From Rhizobium sp. NXC14 (GTDB taxonomy: Bacteria; Pseudomonadota; Alphaproteobacteria; Rhizobiales; Rhizobiaceae): a stretch of 64,000 nucleotides of DNA. This document shows, piece after piece, positions 16,949 to 26,860 of the stretch. The position numbers and the translations under genes were made by a program. Under the pieces are notes generated by a model. The model did not search any database. It was not told the DNA's origin and was given only the letters and a program-made list of their open reading frames with translations. Where the stretch lies: assembly GCF_002117485.1 (NCBI RefSeq), contig NZ_CP021030.1:1491001-1555000 (forward strand), given 5' to 3'. How positions within the stretch are numbered: position 1 is the first letter of the stretch; each line of letters starts with the position of its first letter.

Positions 16949-17572
16949 ATGACCGAACAATCTGTATCGATTCGATCCATCTGCGTTTACTGCGGCTCAA
17001 GGCCGGGACGCGATCCTTCCCACATGGCGGCCGGGCGGGCTCTCGGAAGAGAGATCGCCGAATACGGCCTGCGCCTCGTCTATGGCGGAGGTACCAAAGG
17101 CATCATGGGCGCGGTTGCGAGCGGAGTGCTTTCAGGCGGCGGTCAGGTCACGGGCATCATCCCGGAATTCCTGATCGATATGGAAGCGACTCGCCATTCG
17201 CTCGGTCAGCTCAACGAACTTATTGTAACCCCTGACATGCACGCGCGCAAACATACGATGTTCGAGCGTTCCGATGCCTTCGTCGCGCTGCCCGGCGGCA
17301 TCGGCACGCTGGAGGAGATCGTCGAGGTCATGACCTGGGCGCAGCTCGGCCGTCATGAAAAGCCGATGGTTTTTGCCAATATCAACGGCTTTTGGGATCC
17401 GATGATGGAGCTGATGCGTCATATGACCGACGAAGGCTTCCTGCACACCGCCCACCGGGTGCAGCCGCTCGTTGTCGACGATGTCGCCGGCATCATTCCG
17501 GCGATCATGGCCCAGGCAGCCCAGCTTGCCGCCGATCGCGACGGCGAGGACGAGGTGATCTCCAAAATGTAG
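16949..17572 (+). CDS. LOG-family (TIGR00730) Rossmann-fold protein
   Basis: The 207-residue protein shows SICVYCGSRPG at the N-terminus, VYGGGTKGIMGAVA as the nucleotide loop and the family signature PGGIGTLEE (115-123), with Arg100 and Glu122 in catalytic positions. LOG proteins hydrolyse cytokinin riboside monophosphates to free cytokinins or, more generally, nucleoside monophosphate glycosidic bonds. In a plant-associated bacterium cytokinin activation is attractive but unproven, because many LOG members act on AMP. The first ATG (16949) has no strong ribosome-binding site and a short leader. Confidence 0.88.
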   Translation: MTEQSVSIRSICVYCGSRPGRDPSHMAAGRALGREIAEYGLRLVYGGGTKGIMGAVASGVLSGGGQVTGIIPEFLIDMEATRHSLGQLNELIVTPDMHARKHTMFERSDAFVALPGGIGTLEEIVEVMTWAQLGRHEKPMVFANINGFWDPMMELMRHMTDEGFLHTAHRVQPLVVDDVAGIIPAIMAQAAQLAADRDGEDEVISKM

Positions 17573-17610
17573 GCAGGGCAGGAGCCTGGCACCGACCAGC
17601 CTCTCTCTAT

Positions 17611-18546
17611 TCAGCTATAGGCGGAAACAAGCTCCGTCACCTGAGATCGCATCCATCGGTTGGCGGGATCATTGTCGCTTGCCGCCGACCAGACCATCGA
17701 TATCGGGCTTACCGTTAGATCGAGGGGAACCTCGGTGATCGCCAAGCCGAACAGGCCCGCATACCGCTTCACGATTCTGGTCGGCAGAGTCGCGATCAGA
17801 GGCGCTTCGAGGACAGCGGTAAGCACGGTCAGGAATTCCGGCGCAGCCACCGACACGTCGAGTCGCACGCTGATCCGCTTCAAGGCTTCATCGATGCATC
17901 CTTCGATGGCGTCCTTCTGTGAAACCAGGGCATGCTTGAGCCCGACATAGCTGTCGCGGTCCAAAGTTTCGGGAAGATCGAGAAGCTTCGGATTGTAGCA
18001 ACACATCAGCGATTGCTCGAACAGCAGGCTCCGCCGATGTCTGTTGTTGCCGTCATCATAGCAGCCGACGCCGAGGTCGATGATGTTGTCGTCCAGAAGC
18101 TTGTGAACAAGCTCGGGGTCGACCGCTCGCGCAAGCACTTTGATACCGGGGGCTATCTCGTTCAACACAGCGGCGAGACGCGGCACAAGCAGCACCTCAA
18201 GCTCACTGGAAAAGCCGATGCGAAATATCTGCTCGGCTTGTCCTGGCTCGAAGGACGCAGGCGTTACGATCGCCTGCTGGGTGCGGCTGAGTATCTGCTC
18301 CACCGCTTCGGCGAAACGCAGCGCCCGGTGGGTCGGCTGCATGACCTGGCCGACACGCACGAACAGCTCGTCCTGAAGCAATGTACGGAGAGTGCCGAGA
18401 TTGTGGCTCATGGCAGGCTGCTGGATTTTTAGGCGAACAGCAGCTTTCGTAACGCTCCGCTCCTTCATGAGCGCGTCGAAGGCCACGAGCAGGTTGAGGT
18501 CGAAAGACCATAAATTGAAATGATCGATGGAGACAATTTCGTTCAT
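17611..18546 (-). CDS. LysR-family transcriptional regulator (NodD/NahR-like branch)
   Basis: The 311-residue protein begins with a winged helix-turn-helix (about 17-75), including ALMKERSVTKAAVRLKIQQP and LGTLRTLLQDELFVR. The start LWSFDLNLLVAFDALM resembles the NodD/NahR/PcpR branch. The C-terminal half is a periplasmic-binding-protein-like effector domain. It is divergent from the metallo-hydrolase gene with only 84 bases between starts, the classic LysR arrangement, so it probably controls that operon in response to its substrate. It is convergent with the LOG gene. Confidence 0.92.
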   Translation of the reverse strand: MNEIVSIDHFNLWSFDLNLLVAFDALMKERSVTKAAVRLKIQQPAMSHNLGTLRTLLQDELFVRVGQVMQPTHRALRFAEAVEQILSRTQQAIVTPASFEPGQAEQIFRIGFSSELEVLLVPRLAAVLNEIAPGIKVLARAVDPELVHKLLDDNIIDLGVGCYDDGNNRHRRSLLFEQSLMCCYNPKLLDLPETLDRDSYVGLKHALVSQKDAIEGCIDEALKRISVRLDVSVAAPEFLTVLTAVLEAPLIATLPTRIVKRYAGLFGLAITEVPLDLTVSPISMVWSAASDNDPANRWMRSQVTELVSAYS

Positions 18547-18591
18547 CGATTTGATCGTTGCATGAATCTTCCCTACTGTCCATATGCATCA

Positions 18592-18603
18592 GACAGCGCT
18601 GTC
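18592..18603. promoter_or_regulatory. Perfect palindrome GACAGCGCTGTC in the LysR/MBL divergent promoter
   Basis: Twelve bases read the same on both strands, 27 bases before the start of the metallo-hydrolase gene. The position is compatible with a regulator site or with a hairpin at the 5' end of the message. Confidence 0.4.
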
Positions 18604-18630
18604 CCCCGTTCCAACTCGAAAGGAAGTTCC

Positions 18631-19524
18631 ATGAGCGATCTTGGAAAGGAATATCGTATTGCCGGCGCGACAGTGAGAAAAGTGCAGGAGCAGTATCTGC
18701 ACAACGTCCCGCCCTCGTTTCTCTACCCGACTGCCGGATCTGAAGAGATCAAGGCTGTCGAGCCGCGGCTTTCCGCCGTCGATATGGAAGAGGGCCGCGA
18801 TGCCCTTGTCGTGAGCATTCACAGCTGGCTTGTCATGACGCCCGACCACGTCATCCTCATCGACACGGGTTCGGGTAACGACAAGGAAAGACCGCGCAAT
18901 CCCGCCTTCCATCAGCAGACCATTCCGTTTCTCGACAGGCTGCGTCAGGCGGGTGTAGAGCCCGAAGATGTCGACTTCGTCATAAATACCCATCTTCACG
19001 TTGATCATTCCGGCTGGAATACCGTGCTCGAGGACGGAAGATGGACCCCCACTTTCAAAAATGCGCGTTACGTCTTCCCGCGCGCCGAGCAGGAATATTA
19101 CGCGTCGACGGCGAGCCACAACGACGTCAACATTCCGAGTGCCGGCGTCTATGAAGACAGCGTGCGGCCTGTGATTGAGGCGGGGCTTGCCGATGTCATC
19201 GACGGCGCAGGTGGTCCTTTCCTGGATCGATTTACCTTCCTGCCGACGCCTGGCCACAGCATCGGCCATATGTCCGTTCTGCTCGAAGCGGACAATCAAG
19301 CGGCAATCTTCGCGGGAGATGTCACGCACCATCCGATCCAGGTGGAGCGGCCCGACCTCAACACGGTCTTCTGCGAATTCCTGGATCAGGCTGCCCAGTC
19401 GAGACGCCGTGTCCTCGAACTGGCAGCCGATAATCGCGCCCTGTACTTCTCCACCCATTTCCCCGGTTCGTCTGCCGGATATGTCACCCGCGACGGCGAA
19501 AAATTCAGGTGGTCCTATGTCTAA
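18631..19524 (+). CDS. Metallo-beta-lactamase-fold hydrolase (lactonase-like)
   Basis: The 297-residue protein starts at the ATG after AGGAAG. It has the complete binuclear metal site: THLHVDHSGWN (His-x-His-x-Asp-His), the His in TPGHSIGHMS, the Asp in FAGDVTHH and the distal His in STHFPGS. There is no signal peptide. The layout resembles AHL lactonases and 4-pyridoxolactonase-type enzymes that open lactone rings; the true substrate is unknown. Its last eight bases overlap the start of the alpha/beta hydrolase, so the two enzymes are translationally coupled and probably act in sequence. Confidence 0.9.
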   Translation: MSDLGKEYRIAGATVRKVQEQYLHNVPPSFLYPTAGSEEIKAVEPRLSAVDMEEGRDALVVSIHSWLVMTPDHVILIDTGSGNDKERPRNPAFHQQTIPFLDRLRQAGVEPEDVDFVINTHLHVDHSGWNTVLEDGRWTPTFKNARYVFPRAEQEYYASTASHNDVNIPSAGVYEDSVRPVIEAGLADVIDGAGGPFLDRFTFLPTPGHSIGHMSVLLEADNQAAIFAGDVTHHPIQVERPDLNTVFCEFLDQAAQSRRRVLELAADNRALYFSTHFPGSSAGYVTRDGEKFRWSYV

Positions 19525-20524
19525 GAACAATCTTGCATCTTCAGCTTTTGACCGCGGCGAGATCGTATTCGAGGAGCATTACATCGATAGCGGAACCGAA
19601 GGCATCAAGCTCTATCTCCGCAATAAGCGAAAGAAGGGGCACGAAGACTTTCTCGCGCAGAAAACAATCGTGATGGTGCATGGGGCGACCTTCTCGTCCG
19701 GAAGTCTCTACGACGTACCCTTCAACGGGATGTCCTTCATCGACTTCCTCGCTCATCGCGGCTTCGATGTCTTTGCGGTCGATGTCCGGGGCTATGGAAA
19801 ATCAACCCGCCCGCCGGAAATGCAGGCGAACCCCGACCTCAACCTGCCGCTTGTCGCCACCGACACCGGCGTCGCCGATTTCGCAACGGCTGTCGATTTC
19901 GTTCTCCGGCTTCGCGGCCTGAGGGCCGTCAACGTCTTCGCAATGTCGTGGGGCGGTACCGTTGCCGGCGCATATGCTGCGCGCAACCCAGACAAGGTCG
20001 TCAAGCTGGCACTGCTCGCGCCGCAATGGCTGAGTGACGTTCCCATCCCCATCGATCAGGGTGGCGCCCTCGGCTCCTACAGGCTTGTTCCGGTCCATGC
20101 GGCCCTGGCGCGCTGGCTGGGCACCGCACCCGAATACGCGCGTGAACGTCTCGTGCCCGAGGGCTGGTTCGACCTCTGGGCCGAATTGACCCTCTCGGAG
20201 GAGACGTCGCAGGCCGACAGGGAGTTAGGCAGACTGCGAGCCACCAACGGGCCGATCCAGGACATCCGAACCTATTGGAGAGCTGGAAACCCCTATTATC
20301 GGCCGAGCGAGATTCGCGCGCCGGTGCTGCTGTTACACGGCGAATGGGACATCGATGTTCCGCTTGACCTGGCACGGGCCTATTTCGAGCAACTGACCGG
20401 CGCCTCCTACAGGCGATGGGTAGAAATCGGGGAGGCAACGCATCTCGCCCTCATGGAGTGCCACCGCATGCAGGCCTATTCCGAGATCGCCCACTTCTTC
20501 GATGAAGCATTCAAACCGGAATAG
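19517..20524 (+). CDS. Alpha/beta-fold hydrolase
   Basis: The ATG at 19517 gives 335 residues. The catalytic triad is visible: the nucleophile elbow FAMSWGGTVAG, where the usual first Gly of GxSxG is Ala-Met, the Asp in LLHGEWDIDVP and the His in EATHLALME. The oxyanion-hole HG is in VMVHGATFSSGS. It is cytoplasmic. The partner metallo-hydrolase upstream suggests a two-step breakdown, for example ring opening followed by ester or amide hydrolysis. A strong hairpin follows 15 bases after the stop. Confidence 0.9.
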   Translation: MSKNNLASSAFDRGEIVFEEHYIDSGTEGIKLYLRNKRKKGHEDFLAQKTIVMVHGATFSSGSLYDVPFNGMSFIDFLAHRGFDVFAVDVRGYGKSTRPPEMQANPDLNLPLVATDTGVADFATAVDFVLRLRGLRAVNVFAMSWGGTVAGAYAARNPDKVVKLALLAPQWLSDVPIPIDQGGALGSYRLVPVHAALARWLGTAPEYARERLVPEGWFDLWAELTLSEETSQADRELGRLRATNGPIQDIRTYWRAGNPYYRPSEIRAPVLLLHGEWDIDVPLDLARAYFEQLTGASYRRWVEIGEATHLALMECHRMQAYSEIAHFFDEAFKPE

Positions 20525-20538
20525 AGTCTGAACGACAG

Positions 20539-20562
20539 GGCTCCGGGAGCGCATCCGGAGCC
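20539..20562 (+). terminator. Hairpin between the hydrolase and Gate-protein genes
   Basis: GGCTCCGG pairs exactly with CCGGAGCC across an eight-base loop, followed by pyrimidine-rich CACTTCCTCCCTC rather than a pure T run. It may terminate or attenuate transcription into the downstream membrane-protein gene. Confidence 0.5.
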
Positions 20563-20614
20563 CACTTCCTCCCTCAAGCCGGCCGCGTTCACGGCCATCA
20601 AACCAGTCGTTCCC

Positions 20615-21547
20615 ATGACAATTCTGATCACCGCCATTTTGGATGCCGGACGAAGTGCCGTCGACATCGCAATATTCACCTTTCTGCCGCTCATGATCGT
20701 GACGTTTTCGCTGATGCGCTACCTCGAGGGAGTGAGTGCACTGCGATCGATCGCCGACAAGGCCAACCCGCTCTTCAGACTTTTCGGTCTGGACGCTTTC
20801 GGGGCCCTAGCAATCATCCAGCTCAGCCTCGTCAGTTCGGCTGCCCCGATCGCCGCCCTGTCGCTGATGGCGCACAAAAGAAGATCGGAGAAATTTATGG
20901 CCGCAGCCTTTGCCGCGGTGCTTGCGGCCGCGCCGGCGAATGCCAGTTTTCCGCTCGCAAGCCTCGGGGTCGATCCGGGTTTGATCATCGTAAACGGCAT
21001 TTGCGGAGCGCTCGTTGCGTCCACTCTCGCCTGTTGGATCGTTGGACGCCGTTCCTTGCCCGGAAAGATCTGTTCCTGCGACAGGGCGGATGACCGCGAC
21101 GTCGCAAGGCGCGATCTGCTGGCTGCGATCAATCGCGGCGGCGCGGATGCCATTGGCGTCATTTCTGCGATCCTGCCGATGCTCGTGATCTCACTTGCTC
21201 TGGTAAGGCTTACCGAGAGCACAGGCGCACTTTCGGCCGTCACGTCGGCTGCGCAGCCATTGCTTCAGCTGCTCGGCGCCTCGCAGCAGGATGTCCTGTT
21301 CATCCTCACAAAGTGTCTGGCAGGATCGAGCGCAGCGGTCACGCTGTTAATCGACGCCCACAAGCAACTGAGCCTTCCGCCTGAGAAAATCATTCACGGA
21401 TCCGCATTTCTGCTAAACCCTCTCGACCTTCCCGGCCTCTCCATCCTTGTCGCTTCGGTGCCGGCGCTCCGCTCGGTCGCAGGCGTCGCCGTCTTCAGCG
21501 CATTGGCCGGAATCCTCGCCCGCACTGCGCTGCTATCCTGGCTTTGA
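20615..21547 (+). CDS. Membrane protein with two Gate (nucleoside-recognition) domains
   Basis: The 310-residue protein is very hydrophobic, with about eight membrane helices arranged as two similar halves. LEGVSALRSIADKANPLFRL and LTESTGALSAVTSAAQPLLQ occupy matching places, followed in each half by a Ser-rich helix (LVSSAAPIAAL / LAGSSAAVTLL). This resembles the Gate/nucleoside-recognition fold found in YjiG/YjiH and SpmA/B proteins. It probably transports the substrate or product of the two upstream hydrolases. The start lacks a clear ribosome-binding site, so its exact N-terminus is uncertain. Confidence 0.78.
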   Translation: MTILITAILDAGRSAVDIAIFTFLPLMIVTFSLMRYLEGVSALRSIADKANPLFRLFGLDAFGALAIIQLSLVSSAAPIAALSLMAHKRRSEKFMAAAFAAVLAAAPANASFPLASLGVDPGLIIVNGICGALVASTLACWIVGRRSLPGKICSCDRADDRDVARRDLLAAINRGGADAIGVISAILPMLVISLALVRLTESTGALSAVTSAAQPLLQLLGASQQDVLFILTKCLAGSSAAVTLLIDAHKQLSLPPEKIIHGSAFLLNPLDLPGLSILVASVPALRSVAGVAVFSALAGILARTALLSWL

Positions 21548-21581
21548 GTCAAGGCGCTCGGGCGTGCGATGAGCGTAACGG

Positions 21582-22499
21582 CTACATCCTTCCGCGGCTT
21601 CCCTTCAGCATCGACCAGCTATAGAGGAACAGCCCCGCCCAGATCAGCGGGAAGGCGATCATCCGCGCCGTGCCGAGCGGCTCGCGAAAGGCGAAGACGG
21701 CGATCAGGAAGATCATCGTCGGCGCGATATACTGCATGATGCCGATCGTCGAGAGCTTCAGGAGCTTGGCGCCGTTGGCATAGATCATCAGCGGCACGGC
21801 GGTGATGACACCGCAGCCGAGAAGTAGGGTCGTATCGGCAAGGCCGGTACGGTAGAAATGGCCAAGTCCGTTGCCGTATTCGAGATAGAGGATGTAGACG
21901 AGAGCGGGGCCGCTGAGGATCAGAACCTCGAGGAAGAAGCCCTGATTGGGTCCGAGCGGCAGCGTCTTGCGCAGCAAGGCATAAAAACCCCAGCTGACCG
22001 CCAGCGTCAGCGCCACCCAGGGGATGCCACCACTGTCCAGGGCCAGAATGGCGACGGCAAGTGCCGCCAGCGCGATCGCTGCCATCTGCAGCGGCTGCAG
22101 CTTTTCCTTGAGCAGCACCGCACCGAGGAAAATGCTGAACAGCGGATTGATGAAATAGCCTAGTGCTGCATCAAGCGAATGGCCGGCGCCGATCGCCCAG
22201 ACATAAGTGCCCCAGTTGACGGTGATCAGCGATGCGGTCAAGGCCCCCATCGCCAGCATGCGCGGCGAGCGCAATGCTGCGCGGATGTCCGCCGTGCGTC
22301 CGAGCACGACCAACACGATGCCGGCCAGCGGCAGCGACCAGACGATGCGATGGGCAATGACTTCGGCCGGCGGAATATGTGCGACAGCCTTCATGTAGAA
22401 GGGCAGGAAGCCCCAGAGCAGATAGGCGGTCAGTGCGAAAGCGAAACCGCGCGGACTATCTTCGTTCTTGGCCAGTGGAACGGTTGCATCGGTCGACAT
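21582..22499 (-). CDS. rarD: EamA-family transporter RarD
   Basis: The 305-residue protein has about ten membrane helices. It begins with the RarD features FALTAYLLWGFLPFYMKAV and VIAHRIVWSLPLAGIVLVVL, and includes NWGTYVWAIGAGHSLDAALG and NPLFSIFLGAVLLKE. RarD proteins are inner-membrane drug/metabolite-superfamily exporters whose substrate is poorly defined (chloramphenicol resistance has been reported in Pseudomonas). It is on the same strand as cimA with about 140 bases between. Confidence 0.9.
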   Translation of the reverse strand: MSTDATVPLAKNEDSPRGFAFALTAYLLWGFLPFYMKAVAHIPPAEVIAHRIVWSLPLAGIVLVVLGRTADIRAALRSPRMLAMGALTASLITVNWGTYVWAIGAGHSLDAALGYFINPLFSIFLGAVLLKEKLQPLQMAAIALAALAVAILALDSGGIPWVALTLAVSWGFYALLRKTLPLGPNQGFFLEVLILSGPALVYILYLEYGNGLGHFYRTGLADTTLLLGCGVITAVPLMIYANGAKLLKLSTIGIMQYIAPTMIFLIAVFAFREPLGTARMIAFPLIWAGLFLYSWSMLKGSRGRM

Positions 22500-22567
22500 C
22501 GGGTGTTTCCATCTTTGTTCTTCTTCTGATCCGGCCTAGCTTAAGCGCCGTGAATAGGCCAATTCAT

Positions 22568-22580
22568 TTCGTTGAACGAA
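22568..22580. promoter_or_regulatory. Palindrome TTCGTT-N-AACGAA upstream of rarD
   Basis: The arms are exact reverse complements around a single G, 68 bases before the rarD start and 58 bases past cimA. It could be an operator for rarD. Confidence 0.35.
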
Positions 22581-22637
22581 GGCTGAGAGGATTTGAAGCG
22601 AAAACCCGAGCGGTAGACGAATCCCGGCGGCAGAGAC

Positions 22638-24251
22638 TTATTCCGCCGCGATCTTCCCCGCCAGCTGCCGGTTCTTCATCAGCTTGTAGATGACGGAATC
22701 CATCAGCGCCTGGAACGAAGCGTCGATGATGTTCTCGGAGACGCCGACCGTCCACCAGCGCACACCGTCGCTGTCGGTGGATTCGATCAGCACGCGGGTG
22801 ATTGCCGCCGTGCCGCCATTGAGGATGCGCACCTTGAAATCCGCGAGCACCAGATCGTCGATCTCGTGCTGGTACTTTCCGAAATCCTTGCGTAGCGCCA
22901 GGTCGAGCGCGTTGACCGGACCCTCGGCGTCGGCGACAGACATCAGCGTCTGGCCATCGATGGTGATCTTGACCACAGCCTCCGAGACGATCTTCACACG
23001 GCCAAGACTGTCGAAGCGGCGCTCGATCATCACGCGGAAGCCTTCGATGGTGAAAAATTCCGGGATCGTGCCGAGCGTGCGGTGCGCCAAAAGTTCGAAG
23101 CTCGCATCCGCGCCCTCATAGGCATAGCCGATCGATTCACGATCCTTGACGATCGAGATCAGGAGATCGAGCTTCGGATCGTCCTTGGCGACGATAATGC
23201 CGCGCCGCTTCAGCGCATTGATGAAGTTCGCCTTGCCACCCTGGTCCGAGACCATGACCTTGCGGAAATTGCCCACGCTTTCCGGCGGCACGTGTTCGTA
23301 GGTGCGAGGATCTTTCAGCAGAGCGGAAGCATGAATGCCGGCCTTGGTGGCGAAGGCAGAGGCGCCGACATAAGGCATCTGGTGATCCGGCGAGCGGTTG
23401 AGGAGCTCATCGAAGGCGTGCGAGAGCCGGGTGAGGTTGAGCAGCCTCTCCTCGTCGATCGCCGTTTCGAAACGGGTGTTGTAGGCGCTCTTCAGCGCCA
23501 GGGTCGGGATCAGCGTCACCAGATTCGCGTTGCCGCAGCGCTCGCCGATGCCGTTCAAGGTGCCCTGGATCTGCCGGACGCCGGCTTCAACGGCAGCAAG
23601 CGAATTAGCAACGGCCTGGCCGGTGTCGTTGTGAGCGTGAATGCCGAGACAGCGGCCGGGCACGCCGCCCGCGATCACCGCCTCGACAATGGCGCGCACC
23701 TCCGGCGGCTGCGTCCCTCCATTGGTGTCGCAGAGCACGACCCAGCGGGCACCGCTTTCATAAGCCGTCTTCGCGCAGGCGATCGCATAGGCCGGATTGG
23801 CCTTGAAGCCGTCGAAGAAATGTTCGCAGTCGACGATCGCCTCCTTGCCTGCGCCGACCGCCGCCTTGACGCTTTCGGCGATGGATTCGAGGTTTTCCTC
23901 GTTGGTGCAGCCGAGCGCCACGGCGACATGATAGTCCCAGCTCTTGGCGACGAAACAGATGGCGTCGCTTTTGGCCTGCAGCAGCCCGGCGATGCCGGGA
24001 TCGTTCGAGACCGAAACGCCTGCCCGCTTCGTCATGCCGAAGGCGACGAAGGTTGCCTGACGGGTGCGCTTCTCGCTGAAGAAAGCGGTGTCCGTCGGGT
24101 TGGCGCCGGGATATCCGCCTTCGACGTAATCAAGGCCGAACTCGTCGAGCATGGCGGCGATCGCAATCTTATCCTCGACGGAAAAGTCGATCCCGGGCGT
24201 CTGCTGCCCGTCCCGGAGCGTCGTGTCGAAGAGATAGATGCGTTCTTTCAT
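22638..24251 (-). CDS. cimA: (R)-citramalate synthase
   Basis: The 537-residue protein begins with the HMGL-like TIM barrel: FDTTLRDGQQTPGIDFS (metal Asp and Arg), DYVEGGYPGANPTD and the metal-binding HAHNDTGQAVAN. A C-terminal LeuA-type regulatory dimer domain follows. Citramalate synthases condense pyruvate and acetyl-CoA, giving a threonine-independent route to 2-oxobutyrate and isoleucine. The start at 24251 has GGAGGAAACGAC upstream, so the longer open frame is not used. Homocitrate-type or isopropylmalate-type activity cannot be excluded from motifs alone. Confidence 0.9.
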   Translation of the reverse strand: MKERIYLFDTTLRDGQQTPGIDFSVEDKIAIAAMLDEFGLDYVEGGYPGANPTDTAFFSEKRTRQATFVAFGMTKRAGVSVSNDPGIAGLLQAKSDAICFVAKSWDYHVAVALGCTNEENLESIAESVKAAVGAGKEAIVDCEHFFDGFKANPAYAIACAKTAYESGARWVVLCDTNGGTQPPEVRAIVEAVIAGGVPGRCLGIHAHNDTGQAVANSLAAVEAGVRQIQGTLNGIGERCGNANLVTLIPTLALKSAYNTRFETAIDEERLLNLTRLSHAFDELLNRSPDHQMPYVGASAFATKAGIHASALLKDPRTYEHVPPESVGNFRKVMVSDQGGKANFINALKRRGIIVAKDDPKLDLLISIVKDRESIGYAYEGADASFELLAHRTLGTIPEFFTIEGFRVMIERRFDSLGRVKIVSEAVVKITIDGQTLMSVADAEGPVNALDLALRKDFGKYQHEIDDLVLADFKVRILNGGTAAITRVLIESTDSDGVRWWTVGVSENIIDASFQALMDSVIYKLMKNRQLAGKIAAE

Positions 24252-24292
24252 GTCGTTTCCTCCCGACGGGCGGGTGTTGTTGTACTGCGGAT

Positions 24293-24421
24293 GCTGCCCC
24301 TCATCCGGCTGCCGCCACCTTCTCCCCATTCTGACGGGGAGAAGGGGAATGCCGCAGGGTATCGCGGGGTACGTCCCCTCTCCCCGCGAGCGGGGAAAGG
24401 GCTAGGGTGAGGGGCTGCCCC
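24293..24421. repeat. Rhizobium-type intergenic palindromic element (RIME-like)
   Basis: About 129 bases between cimA and the pip fragments with similar inverted ends (GCTGCCCCTCATCC and its near complement GGGTGAGGGGCTGC). Inside are two strong hairpins: TTCTCCCC pairs with GGGGAGAA (24320-24343), and CTCCCCGC pairs with CGGGGAAAG with one mismatch (24379-24399). This architecture matches the Rhizobium-specific intergenic mosaic elements known from Rhizobiaceae genomes. It can fold in either transcript direction and probably acts as an mRNA-stabilising or terminating structure. Confidence 0.75.
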
Positions 24422-24427
24422 AAATGA

Positions 24428-25858
<1,431 letters not shown>

Positions 25859-25862
<4 letters not shown>

Positions 25863-26341
25863 GGAATTCTCCGTGGCCAATGGGAAGTGTCGTGATCCGG
25901 GTGCTGATGATTGCTTGCGGCGATCGCGTTCTCGCGGTCGTGCGTATCTGGCTCGGCCTCCACCGGCAGCCCGTCGATGGCGTGGAACCAGGACATCTTG
26001 CGGCCAGTGTTGGATTGCATAACGGGCCTCACCGCATCGGGATCATCAAGCGAGCCGAGCGCGATGTTGATGAAATCCTCTTCGGGAATGTCGTAGAACA
26101 GCGGTGTGCCGCAATCGCCGCAGAAGCCGCGCCGCACGAGATCGGAGGAGCGGAACCACTTGGGATCGCCGCGCGTCAGTTCGAAATGCTCGCGCTTGGC
26201 CGCCGCAAGCGGCAGGAAATAATTGCCGGCCGCCTTCTGGCACATGCGGCAGTGGCAGATATGGGGATAACCGAGTTCGCCCAGAGCGCGATAACGAACC
26301 GCGCCGCACTGGCATCCGCCGGTCTGTCTCGCCGTTTCCAT
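25859..26341 (-). CDS. GFA-fold zinc protein, copy 2 of 3
   Basis: The 160-residue paralogue has GGCQCGAVRY, ICHCRMCQKAAGNY and RGFCGDCGTPLFY, and ends NHQHPDHDTSHWP. Its ATG at 26341 shares a base with the stop of copy 3 (TGATG), and GGAGGATCGC lies upstream. The tight overlaps with both neighbours show translational coupling. It is more diverged than copies 1 and 3 in the middle (EDFINIALGSLDDPDAVRPV). Function unknown, as for the other copies. Confidence 0.87.
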
Positions 26342-26820
26342 CAAGTGCGATCCTCCGGCGGCCAGACCGGCGTGTCGTGGTCGGGGTGCTGATAGGAAAT
26401 CAGTTCGTGCAGGAAGGAGCCCGCCGTCAGATCCGCCTCGGTCCGTTCTCCCGGCAGTTCGTGCAGATGATCGACGAAGCCGATCTTGCCTTCCACACCC
26501 CACTGAACGGTCGGCGGCAGCTGCGACGGGTCGTCGAACGCGCCCGCCGCAATCGCCATCCCGTCCGGCGCTTCATAGGTCAGTGGCGTGCCGCAATCGC
26601 CGCAGAAACCACGCTCGACGAAGTTCGACGAGCGAAACCTTTTGCGCTCCCCCCGCGTCCATTCGAAATCGGCGCCGCGCACAGAGACCAGTGGCGCGTA
26701 ATAGGCTCCGAACGCCTTCTGGCACATGCGGCAATGACAGATCGACGAATCCTTGAGTTCACCGATGACGTGGAAACGGATCGCGCCGCATTGGCACCCG
26801 CCGGTATAGGTCTTGGTCAT
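26341..26820 (-). CDS. GFA-fold zinc protein, copy 3 of 3
   Basis: The 159-residue protein is the first translated of the three, starting after GGAGAGATC. The Cys pattern is GGCQCGAIRF, ICHCRMCQKAFGAYY and RGFCGDCGTPLTY, with the shared C-terminal SYQHPDHDTPVWP. The middle DGMAIAAGAFDDPSQLPP aligns with copy 1. A palindromic repeat element separates it from cysS upstream, so this is likely the promoter-proximal gene of a four-gene unit with the other GFA copies and pip. Confidence 0.87.
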   Translation of the reverse strand: MTKTYTGGCQCGAIRFHVIGELKDSSICHCRMCQKAFGAYYAPLVSVRGADFEWTRGERKRFRSSNFVERGFCGDCGTPLTYEAPDGMAIAAGAFDDPSQLPPTVQWGVEGKIGFVDHLHELPGERTEADLTAGSFLHELISYQHPDHDTPVWPPEDRT

Positions 26821-26860
26821 AGACGATCTCTCCGCAACGATGCCGACAAGAAAAAGACGA

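Noticed and set aside
24293..24421. CRISPR-like repeat
   Set aside because: The repeats are palindromic hairpins without regular spacers; the element is of the RIME kind.
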